Assembly: GCF_004123835.1 (NCBI RefSeq) | Contig: NZ_MZMU01000003.1 | Coordinates: forward strand, 930,001 to 994,000 | Length of the DNA stretch: 64,000 nt | Direction: 5' to 3' | Source of the DNA: Rhizobium leguminosarum | Lineage (GTDB): Bacteria > Pseudomonadota > Alphaproteobacteria > Rhizobiales > Rhizobiaceae | Shown: piece after piece, positions 16,441 to 25,225 of the stretch | Layout of the letters: every line of letters starts with the position of its first letter | Numbering within the stretch: position 1 is the first letter of the stretch | Program-made: the position numbers and the translations under genes | Notes under the pieces: generated by a model | Told to the model about the DNA's origin: nothing | What the model saw: the letters and a program-made list of their open reading frames with translations, nothing else | Databases searched by the model: none

Positions 16441-16640
16441 CAGCCCGATCGTTCCCGGCATGGCTGGGGCGAGATCTAACCGAGAGGACGGCTTGGCCGC
16501 AACTTACGGATTCGTAAGGTGACGGGCGGGGAGTGGCTTCAGGCGCAACCGGGCGCCAGGAGTTTCCGCCGTTCCTTGGAAAGAAGTGATGCGTTAGGCT
16601 TCTCTCGTCTCGACAAGCTTAGATGACAAGGAGGGGACGA

Positions 16641-17093
16641 TTGGGAAACATTCCAAATAGTATGAAATCAGAACTCGCAGCCTGGAATGATGGTCGAGGG
16701 ATCAGCCTCCGGGACTGGACCGCCAACAGCGGAAATTTCTCACTTGCCGTAGGCTATTCAGAGATATTCTGGCCGCGCTTCGTAGCGTTTGAAAAATATG
16801 TTCTCGTTGATGGTTTCAATATTGAGGGTTTGCGATCGTTCGAACAAAATCCTGAGGCAACGCGCCAGTCTATCGAATGGGTGATGAACCATTTTCACAT
16901 CGCCGACATTCAGCACTCGGCATGCACGGATATGGCGGGCGACAAGCTGGCGATCCTGGGCGAACGGCTGCGCGAAATCTACATGGCCAAGCTTGGGTGG
17001 CAATTTCCTGATCGGACATTCGTTGTAGAGTTTGTTCAGCCGGAACGGGCAGATGACTTCCCAGATTATCAGATGAGCTTTTGCCAAACATGA
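16641..17093 (+). CDS. Conserved hypothetical protein, 150 aa
   Basis: A strong AAGGAGG at 16628-16634 followed after 6 bases by TTG fixes the start at 16641, not the ATG at 16623 that overlaps the ribosome-binding site. The protein is soluble with motifs such as LRDWTANSGNFSLAVGYSEI and SIEWVMNHFHIADIQHS. No domain is recognised. The level of aromatic residues and the C-terminal FVVEFVQPERADDFPDYQMS suggest a compact single-domain protein of a type often scattered in rhizobia. No operon partner. Confidence 0.6.
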   Translation: MGNIPNSMKSELAAWNDGRGISLRDWTANSGNFSLAVGYSEIFWPRFVAFEKYVLVDGFNIEGLRSFEQNPEATRQSIEWVMNHFHIADIQHSACTDMAGDKLAILGERLREIYMAKLGWQFPDRTFVVEFVQPERADDFPDYQMSFCQT

Positions 17094-17140
17094 TTTCTGC
17101 TGTTGAAGTTGGCTTGCCCTAGATCCAACCATTGGCAACG

Positions 17141-17179
17141 GGCATGGATCCCAGGCTCAAGGCCTGGGATGACGGAGGG
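17141..17179. repeat. Half of a family B element
   Basis: Only the right half (CATGGATCCCAGGCTCAAGG to GATGACGGAGG) is present, directly after the 3' end of the preceding gene. The left half with the CCTCGGGCTTGACCCGAGG hairpin is missing. Confidence 0.7.
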
Positions 17180-17326
17180 TGGGGGGAAGCGTGTTGCCAT
17201 GCTCCACCCGCCGTTCTCTATGGCGAGGAAACCACAAGACCGGGAACCTCCTCCTCGAGCGTTTGCAATCCGTCTTGGCGTGTGAAATTTCCGCGCTACC
17301 TCTGCATGCGGCAATGGAGGAAGACG

Positions 17327-17677
17327 ATGAAGATGCGTAAGTTCACGATCGCCGATGCGTCGTTGGAGCGTTCCCCCGGACAGGAGGCAGACATCTCCGT
17401 CGGCAATCTGGTCGACGAGCGGCATGGAGGGCCGATCACTATCGGCTATGGACGCTACGCGCCCGGCCAGAGCCTTACCGAGACGATGGCGGTTGACGAT
17501 GTGATGATCGTTCTGGAAGGACGGCTTTCGGTCTCGACGGACGGGGGAACGGTCACCGCCGGGCCAGGCGAGATCGTTTACATGCCCAAGGGCGAGGCGG
17601 TGACCATCCGTTCGCATGAGGAGGGCGCGCTCACCGCTTATGTCACCTATCCGCATTGGCGGCCGGCACACGCCTAA
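17327..17677 (+). CDS. EutQ-like cupin protein
   Basis: GGAGG at 17316-17320 sets the ATG at 17327, giving 116 residues. The protein is a single cupin barrel: YGRYAPGQSLTETMAVDDVM then VLEGRLSVSTDGGTVTAGPG and EIVYMPKGEAVTIRSHEEG. It resembles EutQ/ethanolamine-type cupins. Typical cupin 1 histidines are replaced (E and D instead of H-x-H), so metal binding is uncertain. It converges on the class II aldolase gene 15 bases away; the pair could share substrates but they are not co-transcribed. Confidence 0.78.
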   Translation: MKMRKFTIADASLERSPGQEADISVGNLVDERHGGPITIGYGRYAPGQSLTETMAVDDVMIVLEGRLSVSTDGGTVTAGPGEIVYMPKGEAVTIRSHEEGALTAYVTYPHWRPAHA

Positions 17678-17692
17678 ACCGCGGTCTGCGGC

Positions 17693-18484
17693 TCAGCGCT
17701 TGTATTCGGGCTCGCTGCGATCAAGCGCGCGCTTCACGGACTCCAGATGGAGCCGGGCCGACTCCGGGTCTCCTTCGCGCATTTGCCGGTACGCCGCTTC
17801 CGCAATCTCAGGCGCGACGGCAAGGACTTCGCGTCCGGTCGACAGGGCGAGCGTCTGCACTTCGCAGGCGCGCTCGAGGTAATAGAGGTCGTCCCAGGCC
17901 TCGGCGATATTCGGTGCGCAGACCATCACGCCGTGGTGCTTCATGAAGACGATGTCGGCATCGCCGATCGCCGCCGCGATGCGATCGCCCTCGCGCGCGT
18001 CGAGCGCCAAGCCGTTATAGTTGCGGTCGACGGCCGTGCGTCCATAGAATTTCAAGGCGGTCTGCCCGGCAAAGATCAGCGGATCGCCCTCCGTCATCGA
18101 AAGGGCGGTGGCATAGGGCATATGGGTGTGGAACGCCGCCTTGGCGCGGGGAATGTTCTTGTGAATCCTGGCGTGGATGTAAAAAGCGGTGGCCTCGGGC
18201 TGCCCGCTGCCCGACACGACGTTGCCGTGAAAATCGCAGATCAACAACATCGAGGCCGTCAGTTCGGCAAAAGCGTAGCCGTAAGGGTTGACGATGAACA
18301 GGTCGTCATATCCAGGGACGACGGCAGAGAAGTGGTTGCAGATCCCTTCCTCCATGCCGAGCCTTGCCGCCATCCGGAAGCAGGCGGCAAGATCGACGCG
18401 GGCCTGCCAGATGTCGTCCGTATCGAGTTTGGGCTGGTTGGGGCCGCCGGCGGGCGAGGGGGCTGTATTGAGGGAGTGCGCCAT
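17693..18484 (-). CDS. Class II aldolase/adducin-family protein
   Basis: A 263-residue zinc-dependent aldolase-type fold: ARVDLAACFRMAARLGMEEG, NHFSAVVPG, the zinc ligands in AFHTHMPYATAL and FMKHHGVMV, and the acidic residue in GQPEATAFYIH. The family includes fuculose-phosphate aldolase and ribulose-phosphate epimerase, but this length and sequence match the broad adducin-like group with mixed or unknown substrates (often aldol cleavage or decarboxylation of small acids). It stands alone on this strand. Substrate is not predictable. Confidence 0.88.
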   Translation of the reverse strand: MAHSLNTAPSPAGGPNQPKLDTDDIWQARVDLAACFRMAARLGMEEGICNHFSAVVPGYDDLFIVNPYGYAFAELTASMLLICDFHGNVVSGSGQPEATAFYIHARIHKNIPRAKAAFHTHMPYATALSMTEGDPLIFAGQTALKFYGRTAVDRNYNGLALDAREGDRIAAAIGDADIVFMKHHGVMVCAPNIAEAWDDLYYLERACEVQTLALSTGREVLAVAPEIAEAAYRQMREGDPESARLHLESVKRALDRSEPEYKR

Positions 18485-18660
18485 GGGTTCGTTTCAGATC
18501 GGTGTCGAAGGAGAGGGTGGCTATGTATCCTGAACTACGCCCGGATCAGCTTCGCATCAAGCCGGCTGGAGGCAAACAAGGTTCGCTTCATTTGCATATT
18601 TGGGGTGGGTAGGCTGCTCTGAGGGTGAGATGGTTGGCGGTCGAGGTCGGCCGTTGAGTT

Positions 18661-18764
18661 AGAGCGGTTCAGCTTTTAACGGAAGCGCAGAACCGCTCTA
18701 TCCTTTTGTTTTTACGCAATTCCGGACGGAAAACCGCTTCGCACTTTTCCTGGAATTGCTCTAG
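18661..18764. repeat. Palindromic element at the 3' end of a gene
   Basis: AGAGCGGTTC...GAACCGCTCT forms a first stem, and AATTCCGG...CCTGGAATT a second, loosely palindromic part. The final CTCTAG supplies the TAG stop of the PNPOx-like gene at 18761. The second half is nearly identical to 49436-49490. Confidence 0.75.
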
Positions 18765-19411
18765 TAAAGCGTCCTCTTGTATTCATCTTCGAGATCGTCA
18801 TCGATTTTGCGCATCGCATCCTCGTCGCTTGGCGCGCCGGTTGTCTGATCCAGAATGATCTTTACAATTGACGGCATCTGAGTGCGATCCTGGAAATGAT
18901 CTGGGTTCCACAAGTGAGAGCGCCGAAATGCCTTGGCGCAGTGCATGAAGACCTCGCTCACCTTGACCACGATTGCGAGCTTGGGAGCGCGGTCATTGAC
19001 ACTCATGCTCCCGAGAAGTTCGGGGTCGGTCGTCAGAGTGGCGCGCCCATTCACCCGCAATGTGTCGTCAAATCCCGGAATGATGAACAATAGTCCAACG
19101 GTGGGATTGGCGAGAATATTGACCAGCGTATCGAGGCGGTTATTGCCGGGTCGATCCGGTATCGCCAGCGTGCGCTCATCGAGAATTTTGACAAAGCCGG
19201 CAGGGTCGCCGCGGGGACTGACGTCGGCCTGTCCATCCAGATTCTGGGTGCCGATACACAGGAATGGCGAACGCCGGATAAAGGCTTGCGCATGCTTGCT
19301 AAGCGTGTCCTGACACTTCTGTATGGCCAGCGCATGTGTCGCGTCAAACAGACTTCGAAGAGATTGTTCATCTGTTATGGCGAAGTCTGGATTGACCTTG
19401 AACTCCTTCAT
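18761..19411 (-). CDS. PNPOx-like flavin-binding oxidase-fold protein
   Basis: The 216-residue protein belongs to the split-barrel pyridoxamine-phosphate-oxidase-like group of the MSMEG_1061 kind: AFIRRSPFLCIGTQNLDGQA, DVSPRGDPAGFVKIL, RPGNNRLDTLVNILANPTVG and LLFIIPGFDDTLRVNGRA are the diagnostic blocks. These proteins bind FMN or related flavins and are thought to be small-molecule reductases or haem-handling proteins; the true substrate is not known. No operon neighbour. The stop codon lies in the palindromic element 18661-18764. Confidence 0.85.
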   Translation of the reverse strand: MKEFKVNPDFAITDEQSLRSLFDATHALAIQKCQDTLSKHAQAFIRRSPFLCIGTQNLDGQADVSPRGDPAGFVKILDERTLAIPDRPGNNRLDTLVNILANPTVGLLFIIPGFDDTLRVNGRATLTTDPELLGSMSVNDRAPKLAIVVKVSEVFMHCAKAFRRSHLWNPDHFQDRTQMPSIVKIILDQTTGAPSDEDAMRKIDDDLEDEYKRTLY

Positions 19412-19579
19412 TCCATTGCCTTTCGAAGCTCTGTTGTTGGCTTGATCAGCCCCGCTTGAGGGTTCGGCTTGATTGTTGGTGCAGCGCAGGTCTTGGCTTG
19501 GTCGGTATGATGATGTACGTACCTCAAAATGTCACGTCCTGTCAAGATCCGATAGCGCGGAATAGGACCGCCTCTTGAT

Positions 19580-19984
19580 TTACACACCGTTCTCCGGCGA
19601 TTGCACTGCAATGTAGCTCATAGGAACGAGGCGGCTATGCAGATCGGGGCCATCGGGTTGCCCCGGATCATAGAAGACGCCGTTATCGGCGTCATAGAGG
19701 ATGAAGTGGTCTCCTTCGACATGGACGACCGCTACCCCGCGAACATCGCCCCAGCTGTCTGCCTTGCGTAATCCGCCAGTCCGCCAGCCCAACTCGGTCA
19801 GCACGTCGCGCAGTTCTTTCCACGTCGTGTAATGATTGGTCTGAACGCCCCAATCGATCATGCTGGCAATCTGGTCGTAGGGTTTGCCCGTCAGCATCTG
19901 CAGGACGAAAACGCCGCAGCCATCATCCCTTGGACATTGCGTCACAAATTTGAAGCGGACCTTATCGGCTGCGGGTTGTGTCAA
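19580..19984 (-). CDS. C39-like papain-fold protein
   Basis: AGGA eight bases before a TTG at 19984 gives 134 residues starting LTQPAADKVRFKFVTQCPRD. The pattern QCPRDDGCGVFVLQMLTGKP, then GDHFILYDADNGVFYDPG, resembles peptidase C39-like cysteine proteases: Cys near the N-terminus, His in GDHF and Asp in YDPG. No export signal or ABC transporter accompanies it, so it may be a cytoplasmic protease or a non-proteolytic relative. The longer frame from 20218 covers the next gene in another frame and is rejected. Confidence 0.6.
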   Translation of the reverse strand: MTQPAADKVRFKFVTQCPRDDGCGVFVLQMLTGKPYDQIASMIDWGVQTNHYTTWKELRDVLTELGWRTGGLRKADSWGDVRGVAVVHVEGDHFILYDADNGVFYDPGQPDGPDLHSRLVPMSYIAVQSPENGV

Positions 19985-20078
19985 TGTTCGGTTCCTGCGG
20001 TTACGTTTCAGACGGCGCGCCGTACTCCTCGAGAAGGACGCTACGCGCCCAGAGCCCCACAGCCGAAAGACCCTTAGC

Positions 20079-20465
20079 TTACCAGCCAGTCCTATTCCCG
20101 ATCGACAGCAGATGGGCCATTGCATCAGTAATCGCGTGGTCGTCGTAGGGTTTCGAGAAGAACCGGCTTCCCGTGGGGAGATTGCTCTCTTCGAGGATTG
20201 CTTCGCCGGATGCAACAATCAACCTGACAGGTGGCCACCGATCCCTGATGTAATGGGAGAGCTTGATGCCGTCCATCGTGCCAGGCATCTGAACATCGGT
20301 GAAAACCAGATCGACGTCGTCTCGGGACTCGAGGATGCCGATTGCCTCGTCCGCATCGCAGGCCTCAAGCGCTTCGTATCCCGCAGAGAGCACCAGATCG
20401 ACGGCACCCATCCGAATGATCGTGCTGTCTTCGACGACCAGGACGACCGCCTTGCCATTTCTCAT
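20079..20465 (-). CDS. Single-domain response regulator
   Basis: A bare receiver domain of 128 residues: acidic pocket in VLVVEDSTIIRMG, phosphoacceptor Asp57 in DLVFTDVQMPGTMDG, Thr/Ser-type switch in VASGEA and Lys105 in FFSKPY. There is no output domain. It lies 73 bases downstream of an HWE/HisKA_2 kinase on the same strand, so it is the likely phosphate recipient, as in many rhizobial stress-signalling branches where such receivers act as sinks or relays. Confidence 0.92.
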   Translation of the reverse strand: MRNGKAVVLVVEDSTIIRMGAVDLVLSAGYEALEACDADEAIGILESRDDVDLVFTDVQMPGTMDGIKLSHYIRDRWPPVRLIVASGEAILEESNLPTGSRFFSKPYDDHAITDAMAHLLSIGNRTGW

Positions 20466-20538
20466 CGCTCACTCGGTCCATTGGAGGTGTGAGCCTCGCA
20501 GGCTCCGATGGGATAGCGTGTAGGAAGCCATTCGGTTC

Positions 20539-21588
20539 CTACGCGGCCGTAGAAATCTCGCGGGAACCGGCGCTTTCCTGGTTGCTGATGGTGACGGCGG
20601 TGCCGGGACCCGCATCGCTCAGCTGAATTTCGCCATTCAGGGTCTTTACCAGCGCCTCCACAATGCCAGTCCCCAGGCCGGCCTTTGGTGCTTCGCGACC
20701 CGCAGGCATGCCGATGCCGTTGTCGGTAACGGAGAGGGCCCAGTCGTCGCCGGATGATCGATAGTCGATGACGATTGTGCCCGTTCGCTCATCGGGAAAG
20801 GCGTGCTTGAGGGCGTTGATTGCAAGCTCGGTCACAATAAGCCCCAAGCGAACGGAAACGTCCGCGTCCACGGCGCTGTCGTCGGCCGTCACCTGAATCG
20901 AGAGCCTGTCCGGGTCAGCGATCATCGATGCGCCGAGGCTTTGGCAAAGCTGAGTCAGATAGGTGCGGAGTTCGACCTTGCCGCCGTTGGACGTCGAGAG
21001 TTGGCGTTGCAGGGTTGCAATCGACATGACCCGGTGATGGGCGTTGTGGAGGTGCCCGCGCGCTTCTTCCGACTGGACCCGGCGGGCGCTCTGCATGAGA
21101 ACGCTGGCAATGATCTGGAGACTGTTGGCGACCCTGTGCTGGACCTCCTGCAGCAGGATCGCATTATCGCGAACGAGATCATCTTTCAGCCGAGCCTCGG
21201 CGCGAACATCGGTCACGTCGGTGATGGCCAGAAGCAGGCGAATATGATCGATATCGCCGTCATCGAGCGTGCGCGCATTGACGACCAAGTGCCGTGTTTT
21301 CTGGTTCGGCCGTTGAAAGTCGATTTCGTAGGCTTCGATGTTGGCACTTCCAGAGGCCGTAGCCCTCAGCAGTGATGCAAGCTTGGGCATCGCCCATTCG
21401 CCGTTGCCAATTTCGCTGAGGCGTTGGCCGCAAACGGTCTTGGGGTCGATGTCGAAGGCCCGGCAGAACGACGCGCTCGCCGCGATGACCTTCAGGTCGT
21501 CGGATAGGAACAGCAGCGGCTCGTTGGATGATACCACCACGGCAAGAGTGCTCGCAGCTTCGAAATGTACGATGGGGATCGTTTGCAT
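20539..21588 (-). CDS. HWE/HisKA_2-type sensor kinase with PAS domain
   Basis: ATG 21588 with GAGGG upstream gives a soluble kinase of about 349 residues. A PAS-like sensor (SNEPLLFLSDDLKVIAASAS) is followed by the HisKA_2 phosphoacceptor helix (LLQEVQHRVANSLQIIASVL) and an ATP-binding domain (TELAINALKHAFPDERTG and VTDNGIGMPAG). This class is expanded in rhizobia and often feeds PhyR/EcfG general stress control. It lacks membrane segments, so it probably senses a cytoplasmic cue such as light, redox or a ligand. It is translated ahead of the single-domain receiver. Confidence 0.9.
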   Translation of the reverse strand: MQTIPIVHFEAASTLAVVVSSNEPLLFLSDDLKVIAASASFCRAFDIDPKTVCGQRLSEIGNGEWAMPKLASLLRATASGSANIEAYEIDFQRPNQKTRHLVVNARTLDDGDIDHIRLLLAITDVTDVRAEARLKDDLVRDNAILLQEVQHRVANSLQIIASVLMQSARRVQSEEARGHLHNAHHRVMSIATLQRQLSTSNGGKVELRTYLTQLCQSLGASMIADPDRLSIQVTADDSAVDADVSVRLGLIVTELAINALKHAFPDERTGTIVIDYRSSGDDWALSVTDNGIGMPAGREAPKAGLGTGIVEALVKTLNGEIQLSDAGPGTAVTISNQESAGSREISTAA

Positions 21589-21838
21589 AGGGAGGCCCTC
21601 ATGGGCCGGAGACTCACGGAGCAAGTCATCACTCGGCAACAACGCCAACCGGCCGGAGGCTCAACTGGACAAAGAGACTGTAACACGCCTGACAGGTAAT
21701 CCCTTCACGCTAAATATCGCGGCTGCCATGTCGAGGCGATGAGCCGATGATGACGAATATTCATTGTTTGGGAGCGAGTCTCTGAAAGGATCTTGTCCCC
21801 GTGGATCCCAGCCTCGATTGATGCGGGGGGCAACACCT

Positions 21839-21869
21839 CAACCCTCCTCGCCACGTGCAAGGAGGGTTG
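21839..21869. terminator. Terminator-like hairpin, duplicate copy
   Basis: CAACCCTCCTCGC - CACGT - GCAAGGAGGGTTG, a 13 bp stem with one mismatch. No T-run follows on either strand, so termination is unproven. It travels with the duplicated gene end. Confidence 0.5.
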
Positions 21870-22049
21870 GTCTCAAGGCCGGTTAGATCCGTCCGCCGAT
21901 ACCGGTCGCGCTCCTGCGCGATCTGCTCAGGGGCGTATGGATCGAGCGTGTCGTCGAAGCGGGTCCAGCCCTGCTCGTTATAGGCACGGCGACGTTCGAC
22001 CGGGTCGCCCCAGTTTGACCCCTGGAGAATAGGCTGCGCCTCGGAGGCG
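21839..22049 (-). pseudogene. Duplicated 3' end of the YflT-like stress gene
   Basis: About 210 bases match 24178-24386 at over 90 percent, including the terminator-like hairpin and the C-terminal coding part (WGDPVERRRAYNEQGWTRFD). Only the last 55 or so codons are present, so this is a dead copy. With the intact gene it brackets the sigma-factor and ferritin-like genes as a direct repeat. Confidence 0.85.
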
Positions 22050-22354
22050 AAAACTGTCGGTCCGCCTTCAGCCCTAAGAGCGGACTTTTTTGGTTATCGA
22101 AGGATAAGGCTGCTTTGCGCCCTCATGTCGGCCGTAGAGATCATCTTTGCCGCTTCCTGAAAGCAGGCATCGCCGGCGACCACGCTGGAAGTCTCAGTTG
22201 CACCAAAACCGGAAGATAGAACTGCTTCGTAACAAGTCCGATTTACTTGGTCAGCAGACCTCTGGTCCGGTAGAGTCCCAAGTCTCCACCTGGCCGCAGA
22301 CCGAAAAGCCGGAAAACGCCCATCTCATAGTAAGCTGATGCATCTGGAGCGCCC
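22050..22354. other. Intergenic stretch upstream of the sigma factor
   Basis: No gene is supported in these 305 bases. It begins where similarity to the stress gene ends and probably contains the sigma-factor promoter. I see no clear GGAAC/CGTT pair. Confidence 0.4.
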
Positions 22355-23077
22355 ATGATGAAGCCGAGCGGATCCACCGAGGCAGTGAGGATCGAGGACC
22401 TTGACGACGCGGGGTTGGTTGAACACGCGCGACAGCTTGACCCCGCCGCATTCTGGCTAATCATCAAGCGTCACAATCAGCGGCTTCACCGGGTCGCCCG
22501 CGCCGTCCTGAATGACGACACCGAGGCGGAGGACGTACTTCAGGAAACCTACATCCACGCCTTCACCCATCTGGCCGAATTCCGCGCGGAGGCGCGGCTG
22601 TCGACCTGGCTCACCCGGATCGCGCTGAACGAGGCGCTGGGACGCCGCCGGAAAAGGCGACCCACCGTAGACGCGAAAGCCATCGAAGGCATGGTCGCTC
22701 CGTTCAGCGCACACAAGCCTGATCCCGAAGAGGCGGCCGCTCTCGCTGAAATCCGCGGCCTGCTGGAGCGAGCCGTCAGTGACTTGCCAGAGCCCTTTCG
22801 CATCGTCTTTGTCTTGCGGGACGTCGAGGAAATGAGCATTGAGGAAACGGCTTTTCTTTTGGCATTGCGACCTCAGACAGTGAGCACCCGTCTTTATCGC
22901 GCACGCCGGCTGCTCCGCGAAACGCTGCGGGACAAGCTCGCCACCGTGTTCACGGATACGTTTCTCTTCGCTGGCGCTCGTTGTGACCGCCTCGCGCAAT
23001 CAGTCCTCGATCGGCTCGCAATTCGCCTGGTTCGAAAGGCTACTCATCTGTTGAACGCGGCGACTGAGCGCGCCTAG
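22355..23077 (+). CDS. ECF-type RNA polymerase sigma factor
   Basis: A 240-residue ECF sigma factor. Region 2 is IIKRHNQRLHRVARAVLNDD then EAEDVLQETYIHAFTHL and FRAEARLSTWLTRIALNEAL. Region 4 is LPEPFRIVFVLRDVEEMSIE then TAFLLALRPQTVSTRLYRAR. A C-terminal extension of about 45 residues carries no clear domain. No adjacent anti-sigma factor is present, so it may be controlled by other means. The next gene downstream is a Tat-exported ferritin-like protein, a plausible target. The start has two adjacent ATG codons. Confidence 0.9.
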   Translation: MMKPSGSTEAVRIEDLDDAGLVEHARQLDPAAFWLIIKRHNQRLHRVARAVLNDDTEAEDVLQETYIHAFTHLAEFRAEARLSTWLTRIALNEALGRRRKRRPTVDAKAIEGMVAPFSAHKPDPEEAAALAEIRGLLERAVSDLPEPFRIVFVLRDVEEMSIEETAFLLALRPQTVSTRLYRARRLLRETLRDKLATVFTDTFLFAGARCDRLAQSVLDRLAIRLVRKATHLLNAATERA

Positions 23078-23235
23078 ACGCCGTCCACGCCGAGATTACG
23101 CCGGCTCCTTTCGCAGGGCCTTTGTAGCGGGACACGGGAATATTTTGGCGGCCCGGACCATCTAATCGTCAGGCAAATGCATTCGGTGCCGCGGTGCTGA
23201 CAGCGGTGTTGAATCAACAAACATAGGAGACCGCC

Positions 23236-24099
23236 ATGCAGGGCGCACTTCACCTATCCCGGCGTCAGTCGCTTCAGGGACTTATCGTACTCGGTGCCGG
23301 AGTGGCACTCAGCGGAATTACGCGGCCTTCGCCGGTATTGGCACAGGACATATCGGACGAGGACATTTTCCGCTTTGCGCTCAACCTCGAATATATGGAG
23401 GCTGAATACTACCTCCGCGGCACCACCGGAATGGGCATCGACGCAGCCGATGCCGGTTCGAAACCCGGCGACGTCGTTGGTGGAAAGCAAGTCTCGTTCG
23501 AGACGCCGGCCATCGGCGAATTCATGCAGGAAGTCGCGGAAAACGAACTCGCGCACGTCCGCTTCTACCGCAAGACGCTTGGAACCAACGCGGTTGACAG
23601 GCCGGCCATCGATTTCGGTGCGGGCTTCAAAGCCGTCGCGGAAGCAGCGGGCCTCGGGCCGGACTTCGACCCCTTCGGCAACGAGACGAACTTCGTTCTC
23701 GGCGGGATGGTGTTCGAGGATGTCGGCGTCACCGCCTATGCCGGTGCGGCGACAGTTCTGAAAAACAAGGACTTCCTCGCCGCAGCCGCAGGCATCCTGG
23801 CGGTCGAGGCCTATCACATGGGAATGGCGCGATCTACGCTCTACCGAAAGGGAGAGGAAGCCTGGAAGGCCGCCAACGCTGTCTCCGATGCCCGAGACAA
23901 AATCGACGGATCAGACGATAAGGACCAGGGGATCCAGGGGGACGGAAAAGCCAACATCGTTCCCTCGACGCCCGATGCGATCGCGTTCACCAGAACGCCG
24001 CAGGAGGTGCTCCGGATCGTCTACCTCACTGACAAGGACGGAGTGAGCAAGGGCGGCTTCTATCCGGAAGGGATGAACGGCACGCTCAAGACCACCTGA
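23236..24099 (+). CDS. Tat-exported ferritin-like protein
   Basis: The N-terminus has a twin-arginine signal (SRRQSLQGLIVLGAGVALSG, cleavage near VLAQD), indicating export in folded form. The mature part is a ferritin-like four-helix bundle (ferritin_2 type): ALNLEYMEAEYYLRG, EVAENELAHVRFYRKTL, VFEDVGVTAYAGAA and ILAVEAYHMGMARSTL supply the expected carboxylate and histidine iron ligands. The likely role is periplasmic metal binding or oxidative-stress protection, similar to desiccation-related proteins. It lies 158 bases downstream of an ECF sigma factor. AGGAG precedes the ATG. Confidence 0.88.
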   Translation: MQGALHLSRRQSLQGLIVLGAGVALSGITRPSPVLAQDISDEDIFRFALNLEYMEAEYYLRGTTGMGIDAADAGSKPGDVVGGKQVSFETPAIGEFMQEVAENELAHVRFYRKTLGTNAVDRPAIDFGAGFKAVAEAAGLGPDFDPFGNETNFVLGGMVFEDVGVTAYAGAATVLKNKDFLAAAAGILAVEAYHMGMARSTLYRKGEEAWKAANAVSDARDKIDGSDDKDQGIQGDGKANIVPSTPDAIAFTRTPQEVLRIVYLTDKDGVSKGGFYPEGMNGTLKTT

Positions 24100-24177
24100 G
24101 CCAGTTGCGACGAGTGACGATTGGCCACCGGAAACTGAGCGGATTGGTATCCGCTGCTCTGTGTGAGATCAACGCTT

Positions 24178-24208
24178 CAACCCTCCTTGCGACGTGCAAG
24201 GAGGGTTG
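24178..24208. terminator. Hairpin between convergent genes
   Basis: A perfect 13 bp stem, CAACCCTCCTTGC - GACGT - GCAAGGAGGGTTG, lies between the ends of the ferritin-like gene and the oppositely oriented stress gene. It could terminate both, although no T-run is seen. Confidence 0.6.
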
Positions 24209-24221
24209 AACTCAAGGCCGG

Positions 24222-24821
24222 TTAGATCGTCCGGCGATACCGGTCGCGCTCCTGCTCGATCTGCTCGGGGGCGTACGGATCGAGCGTGTCGTCGAAGCGG
24301 GTCCAGCCCTGCTCGTTATAGGCACGCCGACGTTCGACCGGGTCGACCCAGTTTGAACCCTGGAGAATAGCCTGCGCCTCGGAGGCACGGGCGTCGTCGA
24401 CCTTGGCCGTGACCAGGCTGCCGCCGCGGCGGACACCTTCGGCATAAAGGTGAGCATCATCTTCCGGGACGCCGGAGTCGGTCAGTGCACCGATCAGGCC
24501 ACCAGCGGCACCGCCAGCGACGGCGCCGGCGACAGCCCCCGCCGCAGTCGCGGCAAGCCAGCCTGCGGCAACCACCGGCCCGACACCGGGAATAGCCATC
24601 AGGCCCAGTCCGGTAAGCAGGCCGCCAGCGCCGCCGACGGCGGCGCCAATGCCAGCCCCCGTCGCTGCATCCTCGGCAACGTCATTGTCGCGATCGATGC
24701 GGCCAGCCTTGTTGGAGACGATACTGATGTCGTTTGAGGGAATGCCTGCCGCTTCCAATTTGCTGACGGCGGAGCGAGCGTCCGAATAGTCGTCGAATAG
24801 TCCGGTTACAGTTTTCATCAT
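24222..24821 (-). CDS. YflT-like general stress protein
   Basis: The N-terminal 45 residues (TVTGLFDDYSDARSAVSKLE then AAGIPSNDISIVSN) form the heat-induced stress protein YflT/GSP17M domain. A long glycine/alanine-rich hydrophobic middle (GIGAAVGGAGGLLTGLGLMA and AAGWLAATAAGAVAGAVAGG) suggests glycine-zipper membrane insertion, and an acidic/arginine C-terminus ends PEQIEQERDRYRRTI. Its ATG is 14 bases after the stop of the PepSY-like gene with AAGGAG between, so the two form an operon. An EcfG-like promoter lies upstream. The second ATG (24818) is equally possible. Exact role unknown. Confidence 0.82.
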   Translation of the reverse strand: MMKTVTGLFDDYSDARSAVSKLEAAGIPSNDISIVSNKAGRIDRDNDVAEDAATGAGIGAAVGGAGGLLTGLGLMAIPGVGPVVAAGWLAATAAGAVAGAVAGGAAGGLIGALTDSGVPEDDAHLYAEGVRRGGSLVTAKVDDARASEAQAILQGSNWVDPVERRRAYNEQGWTRFDDTLDPYAPEQIEQERDRYRRTI

Positions 24822-24835
24822 GCTTCTCCTTGGGG

Positions 24836-25153
24836 TTACTTGGCGACGATGTTGCCTTGATAATCGAGGGCGATGGAGACGGCTTTGCCGTCCTTCATGC
24901 CGGCGGCCATCCAGATCCCCTTGTCGTCGAGCTTGAGATCCTTGACGTCGGTGTAACCCGCTTCCGCAATGCGATCCTTCGCCTGAGCTTCGGTAAAGCT
25001 GTTGGCGCCCTCAACGGGCGCAGTCGGATTTTTGGTGTCTGGGGTTGCAACCGCAGGTGTATTTCCATCCGGAGATGGAGCCGGTGTTGTTTGAGCAAGG
25101 GCTGCAAAGGCAGATGCGCCGAGAATTGCCGCCGCAAAGACGATCTTCTTCAT
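24836..25153 (-). CDS. Small exported PepSY-like protein
   Basis: ATG 25153 gives 105 residues with a clear signal peptide (KKIVFAAAILGASAFAALAQ). A proline/threonine-rich linker leads to a short domain (SFTEAQAKDRIAEAGYTDVK then DLKLDDKGIWMAAGMKDGKA) that looks like the PepSY fold, as found in many small periplasmic proteins. It is the first gene of a two-gene stress operon and sits 48 bases after an EcfG-type promoter. Inhibition of proteases is one known PepSY role but cannot be shown here. Confidence 0.8.
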   Translation of the reverse strand: MKKIVFAAAILGASAFAALAQTTPAPSPDGNTPAVATPDTKNPTAPVEGANSFTEAQAKDRIAEAGYTDVKDLKLDDKGIWMAAGMKDGKAVSIALDYQGNIVAK

Positions 25154-25200
25154 AGGTGTTTTCTCCATTTTGCGGATCAGATGACGATCCATGCGGTCAA

Positions 25201-25225
25201 AACACGCAGAGGAGATCTTTGTTCC
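25201..25225 (-). promoter_or_regulatory. EcfG (RpoE2)-type general stress promoter
   Basis: On the minus strand, GGAAC (25221-25225) and TGTT (25201-25204) are 16 bases apart, close to the alphaproteobacterial EcfG pattern GGAAC-N16/17-CGTT. It sits about 50 bases before the PepSY-like start. One of the four -10 bases differs. Confidence 0.5.
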
